Under the pieces are notes generated by a model. It saw nothing but the letters and a program-made list of their open reading frames with translations, ran no database searches and was not told the origin of the DNA. A stretch of DNA of 64,000 bases from Hydrogenophilus thermoluteolus (lineage in GTDB: Bacteria; Pseudomonadota; Gammaproteobacteria; Burkholderiales; Rhodocyclaceae), in NCBI RefSeq assembly GCF_003574215.1, contig NZ_AP018558.1:1095001-1159000 (forward strand), read 5' to 3'. Shown here in pieces: positions 1 through 9,707 of this stretch. The position numbers and the translations under genes are program-made. Positions within the stretch are counted from its first letter, which is position 1; every line of letters begins with the position of its first letter.

Positions 1-1886
<1,886 letters not shown>

Positions 1887-1982
1887 ATGGCCGTAACGCC
1901 ACATAAACCCACACAGACATCACCCAAAACGCACCCCCTACCTAAAACCCACACGCCGTTCCAAAGCGTCACACCAGCTTCG
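1887..1982 (+). other. 23S-5S internal transcribed spacer, A/C-rich
   Basis: This 96-base spacer holds no tRNA or ORF. Its sense strand is strongly biased to A and C (runs such as ACCCAAAACGCACCCCCTAC), unlike the flanking rRNA. Such composition gives little RNA secondary structure. It presumably contains the processing sites between 23S and 5S; no specific processing stem was identified. Confidence 0.7.
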
Positions 1983-2100
1983 AGTCTGACGACCATAGCG
2001 CCTTGGCACCACGCCTTCCCATCCCGAACAGGACCGTGAAACAAGGCAGCGCCGATGATACTGAGGAACACTCCTCGGGAAAGTAGGTCATCGTCAGACT
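1983..2100 (+). rRNA. rrf: 5S ribosomal RNA
   Basis: About 118 nt. The terminal helix is visible as AGTCTGACGA at the 5' end pairing with TCGTCAGACT at the 3' end. The internal 5S-like segments CATCCCGAACAGGACCGTGA and CTCGGGAAAGTAGGTC are present. It lies about 100 bases after 23S in the usual operon order. Ends are set from the terminal helix and may differ by one or two bases from the mature RNA. Confidence 0.95.
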
Positions 2101-2139
2101 CAACCCAACAACCCAAACCAGTCAAACCCAAACACCAAA
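2101..2139 (+). other. A/C-only tract after 5S rRNA
   Basis: Of 39 bases, only two (GT at 2121-2122) are not A or C. It sits between the 5S terminal helix and the terminator hairpin, so it would be an unstructured RNA linker. It resembles the A/C-rich 23S-5S spacer in composition. No coding potential is seen. Confidence 0.6.
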
Positions 2140-2161
2140 CGCCCATCCCAAAAGATGGGCG
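2140..2161 (+). terminator. Probable rRNA operon terminator hairpin
   Basis: A perfect 8-bp stem (CGCCCATC / GATGGGCG) with a 6-base loop CCAAAA lies 40 bases after 5S. The following bases CTTGACGTTT contain only a weak T-tract, so termination strength is uncertain. Position and stem make it the likely end of the rRNA transcript. Confidence 0.65.
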
Positions 2162-2175
2162 CTTGACGTTTACGC

Positions 2176-2205
2176 TTCGTGGGCCGGAAAGCCTTCACGT
2201 ATAAT
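2176..2205 (+). promoter_or_regulatory. Probable sigma-70 promoter of thrC
   Basis: A consensus -10 TATAAT is at 2200-2205, with a weak -35-like TTCGTG at 2176-2181 (18-bp spacing). The predicted transcription start, about 2212, leaves a 5' leader of about 27 nt with a Shine-Dalgarno-like GAGGGG before GTG 2239. The promoter lies inside the longer upstream-extended frame, which supports the GTG as the thrC start. Confidence 0.6.
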
Positions 2206-2238
2206 TCATCGCGGTTTTCTTTTTGTTGTGAGGGGCTC

Positions 2239-3684
2239 GTGCACTACCTATCGACACGTGGTCAAGCACCACAACGACGATTTACCGATATTCTTCTCGA
2301 AGGGCTTGCCAGCGACGGTGGCCTTTACGTTCCGGAGTACTATCCGCAATTTTCCCTTGCGGCGCTCGAGCAGATGGCTGTAATGCCGTATGCGGAGTTG
2401 GCCTATACCATCCTATCGGCATTTGCGCCCGAAATTCCTTCCGATGATTTGGCGAAACTCGTTTTGGAAACCTATCACGCAGCGCGCTATCCCTATGCGC
2501 GGGAATCGGTGCGTGCTGCCCGTGTTGCGCCGCTGACTTGGTTGGAGCCCGGGCGCTTCGGGATTCTCGAGCTTTCGAATGGCCCGACCCTTGCGTTCAA
2601 GGATATGGCGATGCAGCTGTTGGGCGCGCTGTTCGAATATGTTCTGACCCAACGCGACACCTATCTCAATATTTTGGGTGCAACCTCCGGTGATACTGGT
2701 TCCGCCGCGGAACATGCAATGCGAGGGCGTGCACGCATCCGCGTCTTCATGCTTTCGCCGGCGGGGCGGATGAGCCCGTTTCAACGGGCACAGATGTATA
2801 GCCTCCAGGATGAAAACATCCACAACATTGCGATTCGCGGCGCGTTCGACGATGCGCAGGATGTGGTCAAGGCGCTGGGTGCGGATCAGGCATTCAAGTC
2901 CCAATACCGTTTGGGCGCGGTCAATTCGATCAACTGGGCACGTATTGCGGCACAGGTGGTCTATTATTTTGCCGGTTACTTCCAGGCTGTCGGTCGCGTC
3001 GGCGATCCCATGAGTTTTGCCGTTCCCAGCGGCAATTTTGGCAATATTCTGGCCGGTCATATCGCCCGGATGATGGGGTTGCCGATTGCACAACTCATTT
3101 TGGCGACAAACGAAAACAACGTTCTGGACGAATTTTTCCGCACTGGCGTTTATCGCCCCCGCCGATCGGACGAGACTTTTGTCACTTCGAGCCCGTCGAT
3201 GGACATTTCGAAAGCGTCTAATTTCGAACGGTTCGTTTTCGATCTGGTCGGGCGCGATTCCCAAGCACTCACAACATTGTGGCGTCAATTGGCGGAAAAA
3301 GGGGCGTTCGATCTTAAAACGACCCCGTATTGGGCGACGAGCGGCCGCTTCGGATTTGTCTCTGGTGCCAACAGCCACGAAGGGCGTGTGGCAACGATCC
3401 GCTCGATCTGGAAGCGCTACCGTGTATTGATCGATCCGCACACAGCAGATGGGGTTCGCGTCGCGCAGCAGGTGGCCGATTCCCGCTATCCCGTCGTCGT
3501 TCTCGAAACCGCACAACCGGCGAAGTTTGCTGATACGATTCAAGAGGCGGTGGGTTTTGCGCCGCCACGGCCAGCGCCGTTCGAAGGGATCGAAGCGGCG
3601 CCGCAGCGAGTGACCGAGTTGCCTGCCGACGCGCAGGCGGTGCGGCGCTATATCGAAGCGCATGCACTGAGGGGACGCGACTAA
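2239..3684 (+). CDS. thrC: Threonine synthase
   Basis: Converts O-phospho-L-homoserine to L-threonine with PLP, the last step of threonine synthesis, in the cytoplasm. The 481-aa product has the family N-terminus HYLSTRG...ASDGGLYVPE and the PLP-lysine region NGPTLAFKDMAMQ (Lys121), then SGDTGSAAEHA and PSGNFGN. Length fits the long proteobacterial ThrC class. GTG at 2239 is chosen over the upstream ATG (2179) because homology begins there, GAGGGG precedes it, and a TATAAT box lies in the excluded part. No hom gene is adjacent. Its TAA overlaps the nadC stop on the other strand. Confidence 0.96.
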   Translation: MHYLSTRGQAPQRRFTDILLEGLASDGGLYVPEYYPQFSLAALEQMAVMPYAELAYTILSAFAPEIPSDDLAKLVLETYHAARYPYARESVRAARVAPLTWLEPGRFGILELSNGPTLAFKDMAMQLLGALFEYVLTQRDTYLNILGATSGDTGSAAEHAMRGRARIRVFMLSPAGRMSPFQRAQMYSLQDENIHNIAIRGAFDDAQDVVKALGADQAFKSQYRLGAVNSINWARIAAQVVYYFAGYFQAVGRVGDPMSFAVPSGNFGNILAGHIARMMGLPIAQLILATNENNVLDEFFRTGVYRPRRSDETFVTSSPSMDISKASNFERFVFDLVGRDSQALTTLWRQLAEKGAFDLKTTPYWATSGRFGFVSGANSHEGRVATIRSIWKRYRVLIDPHTADGVRVAQQVADSRYPVVVLETAQPAKFADTIQEAVGFAPPRPAPFEGIEAAPQRVTELPADAQAVRRYIEAHALRGRD

Positions 3685-4529
3685 ATTTCGACGTGACGCA
3701 ATGAGAAATCGATCGCGCGGATGTCTTTGGTCAGACGGCCGATCGAGATGCGATGGACACCGGTTGCGGCAATCTGACGGACGCGTTCGAGATCGACGCC
3801 GCCCGACGCTTCGAGCTCCGCGCGGTCTTGCGTGATACGGACCGCTTCTGCCATCTCTTCGAGCGACATGTTGTCGAGCAAAATCATTTTCGCGCCGCAG
3901 GCAAGCGCCTCATGAAGTTGCGCGAGCGTTTCTACTTCGATCTGAATGAAGACGTTCGACGGGGCGATTCTCTGAGCCGCTTCCAACGCTTGACGAATAC
4001 CGCCTGCTGCGATGATGTGGTTTTCTTTGATGAGGATGCCATCATAGAGGCCAATGCGGTGGTTGGTGCCGCCACCTACCTGCACGGCATATTTTTGTGC
4101 AAGCCGTAACCCTGGTATGGTTTTGCGCGTATCGACGATTTTTGCCGCGGTGCCTTCCACAGCGCGGCAATAGCGGTGGACTTGCGTGGCGACGCCAGAG
4201 AGGAGCTGTAAAAAGTTGAGTGCGGTCCGTTCGGCGGTCAGCAGTGTGCGGGCCCGCGATTCGATTTCGCACACAGGCTGGTTGGGTTCGACACTTTCCC
4301 CTTCGCGAACGAACCATAGGATCATCGCTTCGGGTTCGAGCAGCCGAAAGGCGGTTTCGAACCACGCTTGGCCGCAGAGGATCGCGGGTTCACGACTGAT
4401 CAACCGCCCGCGCGCCTCTTTGTCCGGATCGATCAGTTTTGCGGTCAGGTCGCCCGATCCGATGTCTTCGGTGAGTGCGGCAGCCACGTTGCGCGCGATT
4501 TCGGCTTTGAGGGTGTCTGGGTCGATCAT
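3681..4529 (-). CDS. nadC: Nicotinate-nucleotide pyrophosphorylase (carboxylating)
   Basis: Quinolinate phosphoribosyltransferase: quinolinate plus PRPP gives nicotinate mononucleotide, CO2 and PPi in de novo NAD synthesis. The 282-aa product shows EDIGSGDLTAKLI near the start, ERTALNFLQLLSG, DTRKTIPGLR, GGGTNHRIGLYDGILIKENH and the C-terminal GGVDLERVRQIAATGV...ISIG, all typical of the family. ATG 4529 has AAAGGA upstream. The start overlaps the stop of the upstream HDOD gene by 4 bases (ATGA), indicating translational coupling. The 3' end overlaps thrC convergently. Confidence 0.96.
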   Translation of the reverse strand: MIDPDTLKAEIARNVAAALTEDIGSGDLTAKLIDPDKEARGRLISREPAILCGQAWFETAFRLLEPEAMILWFVREGESVEPNQPVCEIESRARTLLTAERTALNFLQLLSGVATQVHRYCRAVEGTAAKIVDTRKTIPGLRLAQKYAVQVGGGTNHRIGLYDGILIKENHIIAAGGIRQALEAAQRIAPSNVFIQIEVETLAQLHEALACGAKMILLDNMSLEEMAEAVRITQDRAELEASGGVDLERVRQIAATGVHRISIGRLTKDIRAIDFSLRHVEI

Positions 4530-5440
4530 TGCGTTTCGTTTCCTTTCGTCGGATGGTCTTTCGATTCGGATGTGGGCGGTACGGGTACGCCAAAGCGGGG
4601 CCAAACTTCGTAGGGTGCGTCCAAGCGGCGTAAGAGCAATTCGCGATTGAGATGCACCAGTTGTTCGATCGCTTCGATATCGGCTTCCAGTTTGGGGTGT
4701 TGCCAGCCTTTTCGGCCGAGGTGCCGCGCAAGTCGTGTTGCCAACAGTACGGTCCGCGTGCGCGGGTTTTCCGCGTTTTGGGGGTTCATCAGTTCTTTCA
4801 GTATGGTGGGCAGGTTGAAGCGAGCGATGGCCGCGTCGCGAAGTTCGAGATCGGTGGTGTTGAACACTTTGCGTTGCAGCACCTCGATCGGGTGGTCGGG
4901 GAAGCGCTTGCGTAGCGACAGCATCAAGAACATCAATTTGGGGGCAAAGAGCCAGAGGAGAATCTCGTTGATTTCATAAAGAAGCGCTGCAACGGTTACC
5001 TCTTCGGCATTGATGTCGCGGCGGAGTACGGCCCAATCGTGCGCATAATGCGCGGCTTTTCGCGCTCGAGCGACGCGGGAGAGTAGCCATTTGAGCGCGA
5101 CCGGTTGATCGGCAAGGGCGGATTCTACTGTAGGAAGCGCGTGAATTTGGTGCAAAAAGGGTTGGATCCCGAGCATCATCAGCGCGCTGGTGATCGATGT
5201 GAGTTCTCGCGTTTCCCCTTTTTTGCTTTGTTGGAGCTGGACCAACGTGCGCAAGGTGAGGATGGGATCACCGATGACGACCTCGGCCAATTGGTGTAAG
5301 TTGATTTCGGTGGCGTGAGTCGCTTCCTCGTCGATCTTGCGTTTCGACTGGCGCAAAAGGGGCAACGTCGGGATTTGACCGCGGAACCAATCTGCCCAGC
5401 TTGCCGCGTCGGCAAGCGGTTCTTCGATGCGGGGCGTCAT
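4526..5440 (-). CDS. HDOD domain protein
   Basis: A 304-aa cytoplasmic protein with an HDOD-type helical domain over roughly residues 20-230: it has the LRQSKRKI...LAEVVIGDPILTLRTL opening and ITSALMMLGIQPFL, characteristic of HDOD output modules. HDOD proteins are related to HD phosphohydrolases but lack the metal-binding residues and usually act in signalling. No GGDEF, EAL or receiver domain is fused. ATG 5440 is preferred to GTG 5443 because GGAGA is better spaced. It forms a two-gene unit with nadC, but a functional link is not evident. Two diguanylate cyclases lie nearby on the other strand. Confidence 0.8.
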   Translation of the reverse strand: MTPRIEEPLADAASWADWFRGQIPTLPLLRQSKRKIDEEATHATEINLHQLAEVVIGDPILTLRTLVQLQQSKKGETRELTSITSALMMLGIQPFLHQIHALPTVESALADQPVALKWLLSRVARARKAAHYAHDWAVLRRDINAEEVTVAALLYEINEILLWLFAPKLMFLMLSLRKRFPDHPIEVLQRKVFNTTDLELRDAAIARFNLPTILKELMNPQNAENPRTRTVLLATRLARHLGRKGWQHPKLEADIEAIEQLVHLNRELLLRRLDAPYEVWPRFGVPVPPTSESKDHPTKGNETQ

Positions 5441-5469
5441 CACGGTTCTCCATCACTTGGATAGCGACC

Positions 5470-5512
5470 ATTATCGCAAAAATTCTGATGAGGATGGGAT
5501 TCCGGGTAAAAT
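5470..5512. promoter_or_regulatory. Divergent promoter region between HDOD gene and 117-aa gene
   Basis: The roughly 100-base gap between divergent genes holds a plus-strand -10-like TAAAAT (5507-5512) with a weak TTCTGA about 18 bp upstream. A minus-strand -10-like GATAAT is read from 5475 to 5470. Neither has a strong -35, so both are tentative. Confidence 0.4.
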
Positions 5513-5544
5513 GCGTTGAGCAGAGGTTCACCTAAGGGGCGATG

Positions 5545-5898
5545 ATGGTGCTTTCTGAGTGGCAGAACGATGTGGCGCTGTTGGAACATGCGATTGCCGC
5601 CAAATTGATCGCGTTAGGGGTCAACTGGGAGGATGGCGCGGCACTTCACCGCTTGGCACGGGAGATTTTTCATTGTCAGGATCGCGAAACGTTGCACCGT
5701 TGTCTCTATTCCACCAAACTGCAGGAACGGGTTTTGGCCGAGTTGGTTGGGCTGAGTCAGTTGATGTTGCACCTCATGGCGCATAGTGCCCAAGAGGGGG
5801 TTGAGCTGCACGCTGGCCCCATTTGGAAGGCGTTCGCCCGGGCGTTGTATCAGGAAGGGGAGGCAATGGGGGTATTGTCGGTTTCCCCTCGCAGTTAG
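5545..5898 (+). CDS. Hypothetical protein, 117 aa, upstream of a diguanylate cyclase
   Basis: I do not recognise this family. The product is predicted soluble and mainly helical (HAIAAKLIALGVNWED, LQERVLAELVGLSQLMLHLM), with no signal peptide or membrane segment. AAGGGG at 5534-5539 favours the second of two adjacent ATGs. It ends six bases before the PAS-GGDEF gene, so the two are probably co-transcribed, and a role in that signalling unit is a reasonable inference. Codon choice resembles the neighbours and the frame is open with a good ribosome site, so I believe it is real. Confidence 0.65.
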   Translation: MVLSEWQNDVALLEHAIAAKLIALGVNWEDGAALHRLAREIFHCQDRETLHRCLYSTKLQERVLAELVGLSQLMLHLMAHSAQEGVELHAGPIWKAFARALYQEGEAMGVLSVSPRS

Positions 5899-5904
5899 TG
5901 TTCT

Positions 5905-7164
5905 ATGATGGAGCCGACTTTCGAACGCGCTTTTTGGGCACTGGCTGCAGCGGATCTGGCGCTTTGGCAGCTCGACTTTCCTACCGAACGCGCTATGCTC
6001 GACGAGCGCTGGGCGCAATGGGTGGGTTTACCTGCGCAAAAGGGGGAGGGCATTACCCTGACTTTTGCGGCGTGGCGGGCGCGCGTCCATCCTATCGATT
6101 GGCCTCGAGTGCGCAAGAGCTTGATCGCGCTCGTCAAAGGGACGAGTGACTATTACTGCGAACGTTATCGAATTCGCACCGAACGCGGCGGGTGGTGTTG
6201 GTTGGAGGACCGCGGACGCATCACGCAGCGTGACGAACAAACGGGTCGCGCGCGCATCGGGATCGGCGTTTGTCGCAATGTCACCGATGAGATGGAGCAA
6301 GCCGCGTGGAAGGAGCTTCTTTCCGAGGCGGTGATTCGTTCTCCAGTGGCTACGGTGATTTGTGATGCCGAAGATCGGATCATTTGGGTGAATCCGGCTG
6401 CCGAGCAGTTGTTTGCACGCCAAGCTGCAGATTTGTTTGGGCAATTTATTCATCGCTTCCTCGAAACTGGTGCCGCAACTACAGGGGAGAAACGTGGGGC
6501 GCTGGTTGCGGTTCACACGCAAGACGGTACGACGAGATGGGTGGAGCGCATCGTGACCCCGTTTACGTCGTCGTTGTCGCACGAGCGTTTTTCCGTCTAT
6601 GTGCTGCATGACATTACGGAGCGCATTGCGCTCGAGCAGCAGTTGCGTCAGTTGGCTTTGACCGACGTGCTCACAGGACTTCCGAACCGCCGTGCGTTCA
6701 TGGAGCGGGCAGAGGCGCTGTTTGCGCGAATCGTGCGCAGCGCTTTTCACGAGCGTGCGGCGGTGGCGCTGATCGATCTCGACCATTTCAAACGGATCAA
6801 CGACACCTTCGGCCACAGCGCTGGCGATGCGGTGTTGCGCGATTTCGCCGATCTGTTACGGGCCAATTTTCGCACGATGGATGAGGTGGGACGTTTGGGA
6901 GGAGAGGAGTTCGGTGTCGTGATGCCCTTGGTCGTTCTGCACGATCGCCCGACAAGCGCGTTCGAGCGGCTGTTGCGCGAGGTTCGTCTGCGTCGCGTGA
7001 CGTTTTCTGGTCATCACATTCAGTACACCTGTAGCATTGGTGTCACAGAGGTGGGTCCGTCGGATCGTGCGTTCGACGACGTATTGGCCCGGGCCGATCG
7101 GGCGCTCTATCAGGCAAAAGCGGAAGGGCGTAACCGTTTGATTTGGCTGGCAGCGGACGAATGA
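5905..7164 (+). CDS. PAS-PAS-GGDEF diguanylate cyclase
   Basis: Predicted to make cyclic di-GMP from two GTP. The 419-aa product has a first PAS-like region at about 15-130 with a PAC-like end (GIGVCRNVTDEM), and a second PAS at about 135-250 (RSPVATVICDAEDRIIWVNP). The GGDEF domain spans about 255-415. The active site is GGEEF (332-336), and RTMD five residues before it fits the RxxD product-inhibition site. DLDHFKRINDTFGH is also intact, so the enzyme should be active and feedback-inhibited. No membrane segment is seen, so sensing is cytoplasmic with unknown ligand. Its stop overlaps the next ATG (ATGA). Confidence 0.92.
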   Translation: MMEPTFERAFWALAAADLALWQLDFPTERAMLDERWAQWVGLPAQKGEGITLTFAAWRARVHPIDWPRVRKSLIALVKGTSDYYCERYRIRTERGGWCWLEDRGRITQRDEQTGRARIGIGVCRNVTDEMEQAAWKELLSEAVIRSPVATVICDAEDRIIWVNPAAEQLFARQAADLFGQFIHRFLETGAATTGEKRGALVAVHTQDGTTRWVERIVTPFTSSLSHERFSVYVLHDITERIALEQQLRQLALTDVLTGLPNRRAFMERAEALFARIVRSAFHERAAVALIDLDHFKRINDTFGHSAGDAVLRDFADLLRANFRTMDEVGRLGGEEFGVVMPLVVLHDRPTSAFERLLREVRLRRVTFSGHHIQYTCSIGVTEVGPSDRAFDDVLARADRALYQAKAEGRNRLIWLAADE

Positions 7165-9020
7165 CGAAGATCCACTATCACGTTTCCTTTCCCAACCCAG
7201 ACGATCATCTGATCCATGTGTCGCTCAGATTTACCGTAACGCGCAGTGGCACGGTTTCGCTGTCGTTGCCGGTCTGGATTCCTGGCTCCTACCTGGTCCG
7301 TGAGTTTGCCCGTCATCTGAGCGCCCTTTCTGTGACGGTGACGTCGAAAACAGGTAGCGTACGCCATGGATTCGCTGAAAAGGTAGCCAAAAACCGCTGG
7401 TCGATCACCCGTTTGGCTGCGGGCGATCTCGTTACCGTCCGCTATACCGTATGGGCGTACGATCTTTCGGTGCGTGAGGCGTTTTTGAGCGGTGACCGTG
7501 CGTTGCTCAACGGTACCAGTCTTTTCGTCGTCCCTGAGTCGTGTCTGGAGGAGCCGTGCCGTCTCACAGTCGAAGCGGTGGCTTCGCACCCTGATTGGTC
7601 GGTGGCGACGACTTTGCAACCGGAGGCGGTCGATGCGCGGGGTTTCGGTACGTACACGGCGCGGAATTACCACGAATTGGTCGATACGCCGGTGACCATT
7701 GGGCATATGGACCGAATCGGCTTCACGGTAGCGGGTGTTGCGCACGAGGTGGTCTGCACCGGCGCGTCGTTGCGCTTCGACGCAGCTCGACTCCTTGCCG
7801 ATCTGAAGCGAATTTGTCAAACGCAGGCCGATTTTTTCGGTACCGTCCCTTTTTCGCGCTATCTTTTTCACCTCCATCTTACCGACGACGGGTATGGTGG
7901 ACTGGAACACCGCGCCAGTTCGGTTTTGCTGGCCGTGCGCACTGATTTGCCCTGGCCGGGCATGACGGAACCGCATTCGGATTACCTCAAGCTCCTTGGG
8001 TTGTTCAGCCATGAGTATTTCCATGCATGGGTGGTGAAGCGGTTGCGTCCGCGGACGTACCTCAGGTACGACTATTTTCGCGAACAGCCGACGCACTTGC
8101 TCTGGCTTTTCGAGGGATGGACCGCCTATTACGACAACCTCTTTTTGCGCCGTGCCGGCGTCATCGACGAAACGGCTTACCTGCGTCTGTTGTCGGACGA
8201 TCTGACGCGTGTGCTAAACAATCCGGGTAACCAGGTACAACCGCTTGCTGAGGCGTCGTTCGACGCTTGGATCAAGCTCTATCGCCCCCATGCGCACAGC
8301 GCAAGCCTTTTTGCGAATTACTATACGTTGGGTGCGATCGTAGCTTGTGCGCTCGATTGGCAATTGCGCCTTCGCGGGAGTTCGCTCGACGCGGTGCTGC
8401 TTGAGTTGTGGCACCGATACGGTCGGAACGAGCAGGGCGTTTCCCAACGTGAGATCTTTGCTGCGGTAGCGCACCATGGCGGGCCGCGGTTAGCGCGCTG
8501 GCTTGCGCAGCAGGTTGCAACCGCACAGTCCGAGCCCCTCACGGAGCTTATCCATCGCATGGGGCTTGACGTCGAGATCGAACGCGATACGCTGCCGGAC
8601 CTGGGGGTGCGCTGGGACGAGCGCGAGCGCAACGCGGGGCGTCTGCTGGTCGCGCAGGTCCTTGCGGGGGGTGCTGGCGAACGGGCTGGGTTGGCGCCGC
8701 GCGATGAGGTGATCGCGTTGGAGCGCGTTCGAGTCACGCCAAGTCATTGGGAGCCACTGCTGCGACGCTACCGCCCAGGGGAGACGGTTCTACTCCATTT
8801 TTTCCGCGAAGGTGTGTTGCGCGAATGCCGCGTGACACTCGGCGAACCTGCGGTCAAAGCGGTTCGGTTGTCGATGCGGCAGCGGCTTAGCCCTTCAGTT
8901 GCGGCACGTCGCACCGCTTGGTTGTCCGCACGAGCAACAGGAAGCGACGCTAGCGACCGCCGGAATCAGGAAAGTGACGGCCGAATGACGCCGACCACGA
9001 CCCCTTCGAGCGCGAATTGA
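7161..9020 (+). CDS. M61 family metallopeptidase with PDZ domain
   Basis: A 619-aa predicted zinc aminopeptidase of the glycyl aminopeptidase (M61) family. The N-terminal beta-rich region (LRFTVTRSGTVSLSLPVWIPGSY) and RNYHELVDTPV are typical. The zinc motif HEYFH is at 284-288, followed by LFEGWTAYYDNLFLRRAG, which should supply the glutamate ligand. A PDZ domain follows at about 480-560 (GGAGERAGLAPRDEVIAL). No clear signal peptide is present. ATG 7161 overlaps the upstream cyclase stop, and homology starts there. The last 55 bases overlap the 3' end of lexA on the opposite strand. Confidence 0.9.
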   Translation: MTKIHYHVSFPNPDDHLIHVSLRFTVTRSGTVSLSLPVWIPGSYLVREFARHLSALSVTVTSKTGSVRHGFAEKVAKNRWSITRLAAGDLVTVRYTVWAYDLSVREAFLSGDRALLNGTSLFVVPESCLEEPCRLTVEAVASHPDWSVATTLQPEAVDARGFGTYTARNYHELVDTPVTIGHMDRIGFTVAGVAHEVVCTGASLRFDAARLLADLKRICQTQADFFGTVPFSRYLFHLHLTDDGYGGLEHRASSVLLAVRTDLPWPGMTEPHSDYLKLLGLFSHEYFHAWVVKRLRPRTYLRYDYFREQPTHLLWLFEGWTAYYDNLFLRRAGVIDETAYLRLLSDDLTRVLNNPGNQVQPLAEASFDAWIKLYRPHAHSASLFANYYTLGAIVACALDWQLRLRGSSLDAVLLELWHRYGRNEQGVSQREIFAAVAHHGGPRLARWLAQQVATAQSEPLTELIHRMGLDVEIERDTLPDLGVRWDERERNAGRLLVAQVLAGGAGERAGLAPRDEVIALERVRVTPSHWEPLLRRYRPGETVLLHFFREGVLRECRVTLGEPAVKAVRLSMRQRLSPSVAARRTAWLSARATGSDASDRRNQESDGRMTPTTTPSSAN

Positions 9021-9652
9021 TGGTGTGTCGGGTCGATGCGGATCGGGGCGTAATCGGGATTTTCCGGGTGCAGTTCGATCGTTTCGGGAGCGCGGCGAAC
9101 CAGACGTTTGACGGTAACCTCGTCGTCGATACGTGCGACGACGATCGCCCCTGACGGCGCTTCCGGGGTTTGCCGGACGGCGACGAGGTCGCCGGGGAGG
9201 ATCCCCGCATGGATCATACTGTCACCGACCACGCGCAACAGGTAGTCGGCGCGGGGACGAAACGCGGTAGGTGCGATGGGGTGGTACGCTTCGATATGGG
9301 GTGTCGCAAGGATCGGGGCGCCGGCAGCTACCTTACCGATCACGGGCAACCCGGTTTCACCGTGGGTGTTCGCTGCTTCGCACGCTGCGGGTGAAGCAGT
9401 ACCCCCGCGTTCGGAGTTCAGCACCGCGTCTGCGGCAACCAGAAGACGAATCCCGCGGGCGCAACCACGGTCGATAGCGATCAACCCTTTTTCAGCCAGT
9501 GCGTGCAAATGGCACTGCGCCGCATTGGGCGAGCGAAAGCCGAATGCCGCACACAGTTCCTGCCGTGTAGGCGGTCGCCCGTGTTCGCTGTGAAAGCGGG
9601 TGAGAAAGCGTAGGATCGCCTCTTGCCGCGGAGTGAGAAACGCTCGGCTCAT
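8966..9652 (-). CDS. lexA: LexA repressor
   Basis: The SOS repressor and self-cleaving serine protease, 228 aa. The N-terminal winged helix contains TRQELCAAFGFRSPNAAQ; Ser, Asn and Ala of the recognition helix match E. coli LexA, consistent with CTGT-N8-ACAG operators. The cleavage site Ala110-Gly111 (VAAG), Ser145 (GDSM) and Lys182 (VTVKRL) are intact. The linker (about 72-100) is longer than in E. coli. ATG 9652 is where homology begins. No canonical SOS box is visible just upstream, only a 22-bp palindrome at 9660-9681. Its 3' end is antisense to the M61 gene. Confidence 0.96.
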   Translation of the reverse strand: MSRAFLTPRQEAILRFLTRFHSEHGRPPTRQELCAAFGFRSPNAAQCHLHALAEKGLIAIDRGCARGIRLLVAADAVLNSERGGTASPAACEAANTHGETGLPVIGKVAAGAPILATPHIEAYHPIAPTAFRPRADYLLRVVGDSMIHAGILPGDLVAVRQTPEAPSGAIVVARIDDEVTVKRLVRRAPETIELHPENPDYAPIRIDPTHHQFALEGVVVGVIRPSLS

Positions 9653-9653
9653 G

Positions 9654-9681
9654 TTGGTAATTGTAGCAGAGCTGATACAAT
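9654..9681 (+). promoter_or_regulatory. Promoter of the FKBP gene overlapping a 22-bp palindrome between lexA and fkpB/slyD-like gene
   Basis: TTGGTA (9654-9659) and TACAAT (9676-9681), 16 bp apart, make a plausible plus-strand promoter for the FKBP gene. The same bases contain a perfect inverted repeat, ATTGTA-N10-TACAAT (9660-9681), eight bases from the lexA start codon. A repressor bound here could affect both genes. The half-site spacing does not match a standard LexA box. Confidence 0.5.
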
Positions 9682-9707
9682 CGTTCGAATGGTTTGGGAG
9701 AAAAGCG

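Noticed and set aside
1887..2161. tRNA genes after 23S or 5S
   Set aside because: No cloverleaf or T-arm consensus (GGTTCGANTCC) could be found in the spacers; the sequence is A/C-rich and unstructured.
2163..2205. TTGACG at 2163-2168 as the -35 of the thrC promoter
   Set aside because: It is 31 bp from the TATAAT box, too far for a sigma-70 promoter; it more likely belongs to the terminator tail.
9660..9681. A canonical LexA box before lexA
   Set aside because: The half-sites are TTGT/ACAA separated by 12 bases rather than CTGT/ACAG separated by 8.
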